Below are positions 60,690-64,000 of a DNA stretch of 64,000 nucleotides, in pieces. A model generated the notes under the pieces. That model saw only the letters and a program-made list of their open reading frames with translations. It searched no databases and had not been told where the DNA came from. The stretch lies in assembly GCA_035538335.1 (NCBI GenBank), contig DATLKN010000051.1, positions 1 through 64,000 of the forward strand, given 5' to 3'. The position numbers and the translations under genes are program-made. How positions within the stretch are numbered: the first letter of the stretch is position 1; every line of letters begins with the position of its first letter. The stretch comes from AP-15 sp035538335. Its GTDB lineage: Bacteria > Pseudomonadota > Alphaproteobacteria > ATCC43930 > CGMCC-115725.

Positions 60690-62035
60690 CGAAGCGCGTC
60701 TTCATCAAGACCTACGGCTGCCAGATGAACGTCTACGATTCGCGCCGCATGGCCGATCTGCTGGCGCCGCTCGGATATTGCGAGGCGGCGGCGCCGGAGG
60801 GCGCCGACCTCGTCATCCTCAACACCTGCCACATCCGCGAGAAGGCGGCGGAGAAGGTCTATTCCGAGCTCGGCAATATCCGCCGGCTGAAGGCGGCGAA
60901 GGCGCGCCGCGGCGGCGCCATGCTGGTCGCCGTCGCCGGCTGCGTCGGGCAGGCCGAGGGCGAGGAGCTGGTGCGCCGCGCGCCTTGCGTCGACATCGTG
61001 CTCGGGCCGCAGACCTATCACCGCCTGCCGGAACTGGTGGCGCGCGCCGCCCGCAGCCGCGGCGCGGCCGTGCTCGACACGAGCTTTCCCGCCGAGCCGA
61101 AATTCGATCATCTGCCGCAGGCCGGGGCGGCCCCGGGGGTCACCGCCTTCCTGTCGGTGCAGGAGGGTTGCGACAAATTCTGCACCTTCTGCGTCGTGCC
61201 CTATACGCGCGGCGCCGAATATTCGCGGCCGGCCGCCCAGGTCCTCGACGAGGCGCGCCGGCTCGCGGCCGGCGGCGCGCGCGAGTTGACGCTGCTCGGC
61301 CAGAACGTCAATGCCTATCACGGGATCGGCCCCGACGGCCGCGAGTGGGGTCTCGGCGAGCTGCTGCGCGCGCTCGCCGAGGTGGCGGGCCTGGTGCGGC
61401 TGCGCTACACGACCTCGCATCCGCGCGATGTCGATGACGGCCTCGTCGCCGCCCATCGCGAGGTGCCGCAACTGATGCCCTTCGTGCACCTGCCGGTGCA
61501 GAGCGGGTCGGACCGCGTGCTCGCGGCGATGAACCGGCGCCACACGGCCGACGACTATCGCCGGATCGCCGACCGCCTGCGCGCGGCGCGGGCCGATCTC
61601 GCGCTCTCCTCCGATTTCATCGTCGGCTACCCGGGCGAGAGCGAGCGGGATTTCGCCGCGACCCTCGACCTCGTCGCCGAGATCGGCTTCGCGCAGGCGT
61701 TTTCCTTCAAATACTCGCCGCGGCCGGGAACCCCGGCGGCCGCGGCGGGCAACCAGGTTCCGGACGAGGTGAAGGTGGAGCGATTGGCGCAATTGCAGGC
61801 TTTGCTGCGGCAACAGCAGAACAGGTTCAACGCGGGCTTTGTCGGCCGGGTGCTGCCGGTGCTGCTCGAAAAGCCGGGCCGGCACGACGGCCAGCTGGTC
61901 GGCAAGAGCCCCTATCTGCAGAGCGTGCATGTGACGGCCCCGGTCGAGCGCATCGGCGATGTGGTCGCGGCGCACATCCGCACGGCCGGCCGCAACAGCC
62001 TCGGCGGCGAGGTCGCGCAGAGGCCGGCGCCGTGA
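60674..62035 (+). CDS. miaB: tRNA-2-methylthio-N6-dimethylallyladenosine synthase
   Basis: A 453-residue methylthiotransferase. The N-terminal UPF0004 domain has three cluster cysteines (Cys15 in KTYGCQMN, NTCHIRE and AGCVGQ). The radical-SAM domain has CDKFCTFCVVPYTRG, and a C-terminal TRAM domain ends the protein. It adds the 2-methylthio group to i6A37 of tRNAs reading UNN codons. It is first in the conserved run miaB-phoH-ybeY-corC. Confidence 0.97.
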   Translation: MAPDVTKRVFIKTYGCQMNVYDSRRMADLLAPLGYCEAAAPEGADLVILNTCHIREKAAEKVYSELGNIRRLKAAKARRGGAMLVAVAGCVGQAEGEELVRRAPCVDIVLGPQTYHRLPELVARAARSRGAAVLDTSFPAEPKFDHLPQAGAAPGVTAFLSVQEGCDKFCTFCVVPYTRGAEYSRPAAQVLDEARRLAAGGARELTLLGQNVNAYHGIGPDGREWGLGELLRALAEVAGLVRLRYTTSHPRDVDDGLVAAHREVPQLMPFVHLPVQSGSDRVLAAMNRRHTADDYRRIADRLRAARADLALSSDFIVGYPGESERDFAATLDLVAEIGFAQAFSFKYSPRPGTPAAAAGNQVPDEVKVERLAQLQALLRQQQNRFNAGFVGRVLPVLLEKPGRHDGQLVGKSPYLQSVHVTAPVERIGDVVAAHIRTAGRNSLGGEVAQRPAP

Positions 62036-63045
62036 CCGCGCTCGCCTCCGGCGTCGCGCCGAACGCTACGCCTGCCGGGCGCACGCAACTCGAATTCGAT
62101 GACAATCTGCTGCTGCCGCAGCTCTACGGCGAGCGCGACGCGCATCTCGACCGCATCGAGCGCCAGCTCGGCGTCTCCTTCGCTACCCGCGGCAATCGCC
62201 TGGCGATATCGGGACCGGCCTCGGCGACCGAGGCCGCCCGCCGCGCGCTCGTGCAGCTCTACGACCGGCTGAAGCGCGGGCAGCAGGTCGATGTGCCGGC
62301 GGTCGAGGCGGCGATCCGCTTGGCCGAAACGGAATTTTCCGACCAAAACCTGAGCCTGTGGCGCGAGGACGCCGCCTTTCTGACGCGAAAGCGCCGCATC
62401 GGCGCGCGCAGCGCCGGGCAGGCCGCCTATGTCAAGGCGTTGCGCGAGCACGAGCTGGTGTTCGGGCTGGGGCCCGCCGGCACCGGCAAGACCTATCTCG
62501 CGGTTGCCGCCGCGGTCGATCTGCTGATGACCGGCCGGGTCGAGCGCATCATCCTGTCGCGCCCCGCCGTCGAGGCCGGCGAACGCCTCGGCTTCCTGCC
62601 GGGCGATCTGCGCGACAAGGTCGATCCCTATCTGCGGCCGATCTTCGACGCGCTCAACGACATGCTGCCAGCCGACCAGCTGTCGCGGCGGCTGCAGACG
62701 GGCGAAATCGAGGTCGCGCCGATCGCCTTCATGCGCGGCCGCACGCTGGCGCACGCCTTCGTCGTCCTCGACGAGGCGCAGAACACGACGGCGGTGCAGA
62801 TGAAGATGTTCCTCACCCGGCTCGGCGAGGGCTCGCGCATGGTGGTGACGGGCGACCTGACCCAGATCGACCTGCCCGCGGGCACGCGGTCGGGGCTGAC
62901 CGACGCGCTCGATGCGGTGGGGACGCTCGACGGCATCGCGGTCGTCAAGCTTACCGACAAGGACGTGGTCCGGCATGCGCTCGTCGCCCGCATCGTGCGC
63001 GCCTACGAGGCACAGGAGCGAACCACCCGCCGCGGCCGCTCGTGA
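62032..63045 (+). CDS. ybeZ: PhoH-family ATPase (YbeZ-like)
   Basis: A 337-residue P-loop ATPase. An N-terminal region of about 120 residues includes a KH-like fold (LDRIERQLGVSFATRGNRLA). Walker A is GLGPAGTGKT, followed by RPAVEAGERLGFLPGDLRDK, Walker B FVVLDEAQNT and MVVTGDLTQIDLP. The family works with YbeY in rRNA maturation or RNA quality control and is only historically linked to phosphate starvation. GTG 62032 overlaps miaB; the end overlaps ybeY. Confidence 0.96.
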   Translation: MTALASGVAPNATPAGRTQLEFDDNLLLPQLYGERDAHLDRIERQLGVSFATRGNRLAISGPASATEAARRALVQLYDRLKRGQQVDVPAVEAAIRLAETEFSDQNLSLWREDAAFLTRKRRIGARSAGQAAYVKALREHELVFGLGPAGTGKTYLAVAAAVDLLMTGRVERIILSRPAVEAGERLGFLPGDLRDKVDPYLRPIFDALNDMLPADQLSRRLQTGEIEVAPIAFMRGRTLAHAFVVLDEAQNTTAVQMKMFLTRLGEGSRMVVTGDLTQIDLPAGTRSGLTDALDAVGTLDGIAVVKLTDKDVVRHALVARIVRAYEAQERTTRRGRS

Positions 63046-63554
63046 CGCGGCCCGCCGCCGCCGTCGATATCGTCCAGCGCTGCGACGGCTGGCCGAAGCT
63101 CTTCCCCGGTGCGCGGCGGCTGGTGCGCAACGCGGCCCGGCGTGCGGTGGCGCGCGGCATGGCGGATCGCGGATGGCCGCCGGCCGGGCGCGTCGAAGTC
63201 GCGGTGGTGTTCGCCGACGACGTCGAGTTGGCGCGACTCAATCGCCGCTTCCGCGGCAAGCGCGGCCCGACCAACGTCCTTTCCTTCCCGGCGGCGGCGC
63301 CGGACGCCCCGGTTCCGCCGGGCGCGCCGCTCGTCCTCGGCGATCTCGTCCTCGCCCTCGAGACCGTCCGCCGCGAAGCGGCCGCGCAGCAAAAACCGGG
63401 CGCCGACCACCTCGCCCATCTCGTCGTGCATGGCATCCTGCACCTGATCGGCTATGATCATCATTCGGAAACCGACGCGCAGCGGATGGAATCGCTGGAA
63501 AAGTCGATTCTCGCCGAGCTGGGAGTGCCGGATCCCTATCGCGATGCCATGTAA
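63042..63554 (+). CDS. ybeY: Endoribonuclease YbeY
   Basis: A 170-residue metal-dependent RNase. The zinc site HGILHLIGYDHH is complete, preceded by RGKRGPTNVLSFP and LGDLVLALE. YbeY matures the 16S rRNA 3' end and takes part in ribosome quality control. The start GTG 63042 overlaps ybeZ. Confidence 0.96.
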   Translation: MTRPAAAVDIVQRCDGWPKLFPGARRLVRNAARRAVARGMADRGWPPAGRVEVAVVFADDVELARLNRRFRGKRGPTNVLSFPAAAPDAPVPPGAPLVLGDLVLALETVRREAAAQQKPGADHLAHLVVHGILHLIGYDHHSETDAQRMESLEKSILAELGVPDPYRDAM

Positions 63555-63581
63555 CCTGGTGCAACCCGAACCGAACTCTTG

Positions 63582-64000
63582 ATGACCGATTCCGAGCCGC
63601 CGGACGGCGGCGGCGCGCCTCGACGGGAAAAATCTTTCCCGCACCTGCGAAACCTTCTCCGACGGATCCGTCGTCCGCACGAGGAGGAGGAAGAGGAAAT
63701 CCCGCACGCCATTGCGCGCGACGGCGCCGAGGATGCCGCGGCGGACGGCGTCCACCGGCTCACGCCGCAAGAACGCGTGCTGATCGCCAACATCCGCAAG
63801 GTCCACGAGCGCAACGCCGCCGACGTCATGGTGCCGCGCGTCGACATCGTCGCGCTCGATGTCGAGACGCCGTTCCCGGAAGTCGTGCGCTGCTTGATCG
63901 AGCAGGGGCATTCGCGCGTGCCGATCTATCGCGAGAGTCTCGACGACGTGATCGGCTTCATCCATGTCAAGGACGTGCTGGGGCCCGTTGCCGAGGGGCG
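63582..64000 (+). CDS. CorC/HlyC-family CBS-domain protein, cut by window end
   Basis: The first 139 codons are present, with no stop before the window edge. After an acidic, Arg-rich N-terminus (HEEEEEEIPHA) comes RVLIANIRKVHERNAADVMV and PRVDIVALD, then the first CBS domain (IEQGHSRVPIYRESLDDVIG, FIHVKDVLG). This matches soluble CorC/YbeX, always linked to ybeY; it has no transmembrane DUF21 domain in the visible part, unlike the protein at 43092. CorC is tied to Co/Mg resistance and ribosome maturation. Confidence 0.92.
   Translation, partial: MTDSEPPDGGGAPRREKSFPHLRNLLRRIRRPHEEEEEEIPHAIARDGAEDAAADGVHRLTPQERVLIANIRKVHERNAADVMVPRVDIVALDVETPFPEVVRCLIEQGHSRVPIYRESLDDVIGFIHVKDVLGPVAEG

Overview
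The window is GC-rich, densely coded chromosomal DNA from an alphaproteobacterium, probably of Rhodospirillales/Hyphomicrobiales type. That placement is an inference from gene content and order: a MucR/Ros regulator, a Fur/Mur regulator without the usual second CxxC region, an F1-ATPase inhibitor zeta-type protein (DUF1476), a DinB with an N-terminal zinc ribbon, olsB-olsA, the run purS-purQ-purL-bolA-grxD, and miaB-phoH-ybeY-corC. I see no rRNA, tRNA, CRISPR array, prophage or complete insertion sequence.

Region by region. 225-1444: overlapping GloB-like and GFA-like genes, probably glutathione-linked detoxification. 1568-6698: a small catabolic group (lone CoxL-type molybdopterin subunit, gamma-resorcylate-decarboxylase-like amidohydrolase, alpha/beta hydrolase, convergent luciferase-like flavin oxidoreductase). 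6856-10062 (-): a tightly overlapped operon of a fold-type II PLP enzyme and a two-subunit CoA-transferase. 10411-15050 (-): a branched-chain/amide ABC importer with a fused LivM-LivG. 15199-17402: ROK sugar kinase and DinB. 17413-22591: zeta inhibitor, NRDE protein, purSQL, BolA and monothiol glutaredoxin. 22602-27378 (-): two OprB porins and two sugar ABC permeases without ATPase or binding protein. 27551-35812: two-component system with a heavy-metal-type RND efflux pump. 35989-38287: orphan FTR1 iron permease, PH-domain protein and a duplicated membrane protein. 38400-43082: a second, unfused Liv importer. 43092-48782: CNNM/CorC-like protein, rpsD, solitary HicB, typA and a PfkB kinase. 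49250-57782: bactofilin, nth, DUF2244, second GFA, dapB, murJ, trpS, nfuA, a D-Ala-D-Ala dipeptidase, tsaB and rimI. 57927-64000: mucR, fur/mur, ornithine-lipid genes olsB-olsA, miaB, phoH, ybeY and the start of corC.

The most striking non-coding feature is four families of palindromic dispersed repeats: A, paired CCGGCGAAGGCCGG-type halves; B, GTCATTGCGAG...CTCGCAATGAC hairpins; C, CCCTCACCC/GGGGAGAGGG hairpins; D, a TTCGAGACGC/CCTCATCCTGAGG element. Family C lies at the binding-protein/LivH junction in both Liv operons, between the efflux adaptor and pump genes, inside the coding sequence of the alpha/beta hydrolase, and at the stop codon of the NRDE gene. Many genes are joined by GTGA or ATGA stop-start overlaps, which suggests widespread translational coupling.

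Most of the window is housekeeping or common accessory content. The best candidates for something not well described are the PLP enzyme/CoA-transferase operon, the lone CoxL-type protein with an altered active-site loop and its catabolic neighbours, the repeat-encoded N-terminus of the alpha/beta hydrolase, and the duplicated membrane protein at 37508.
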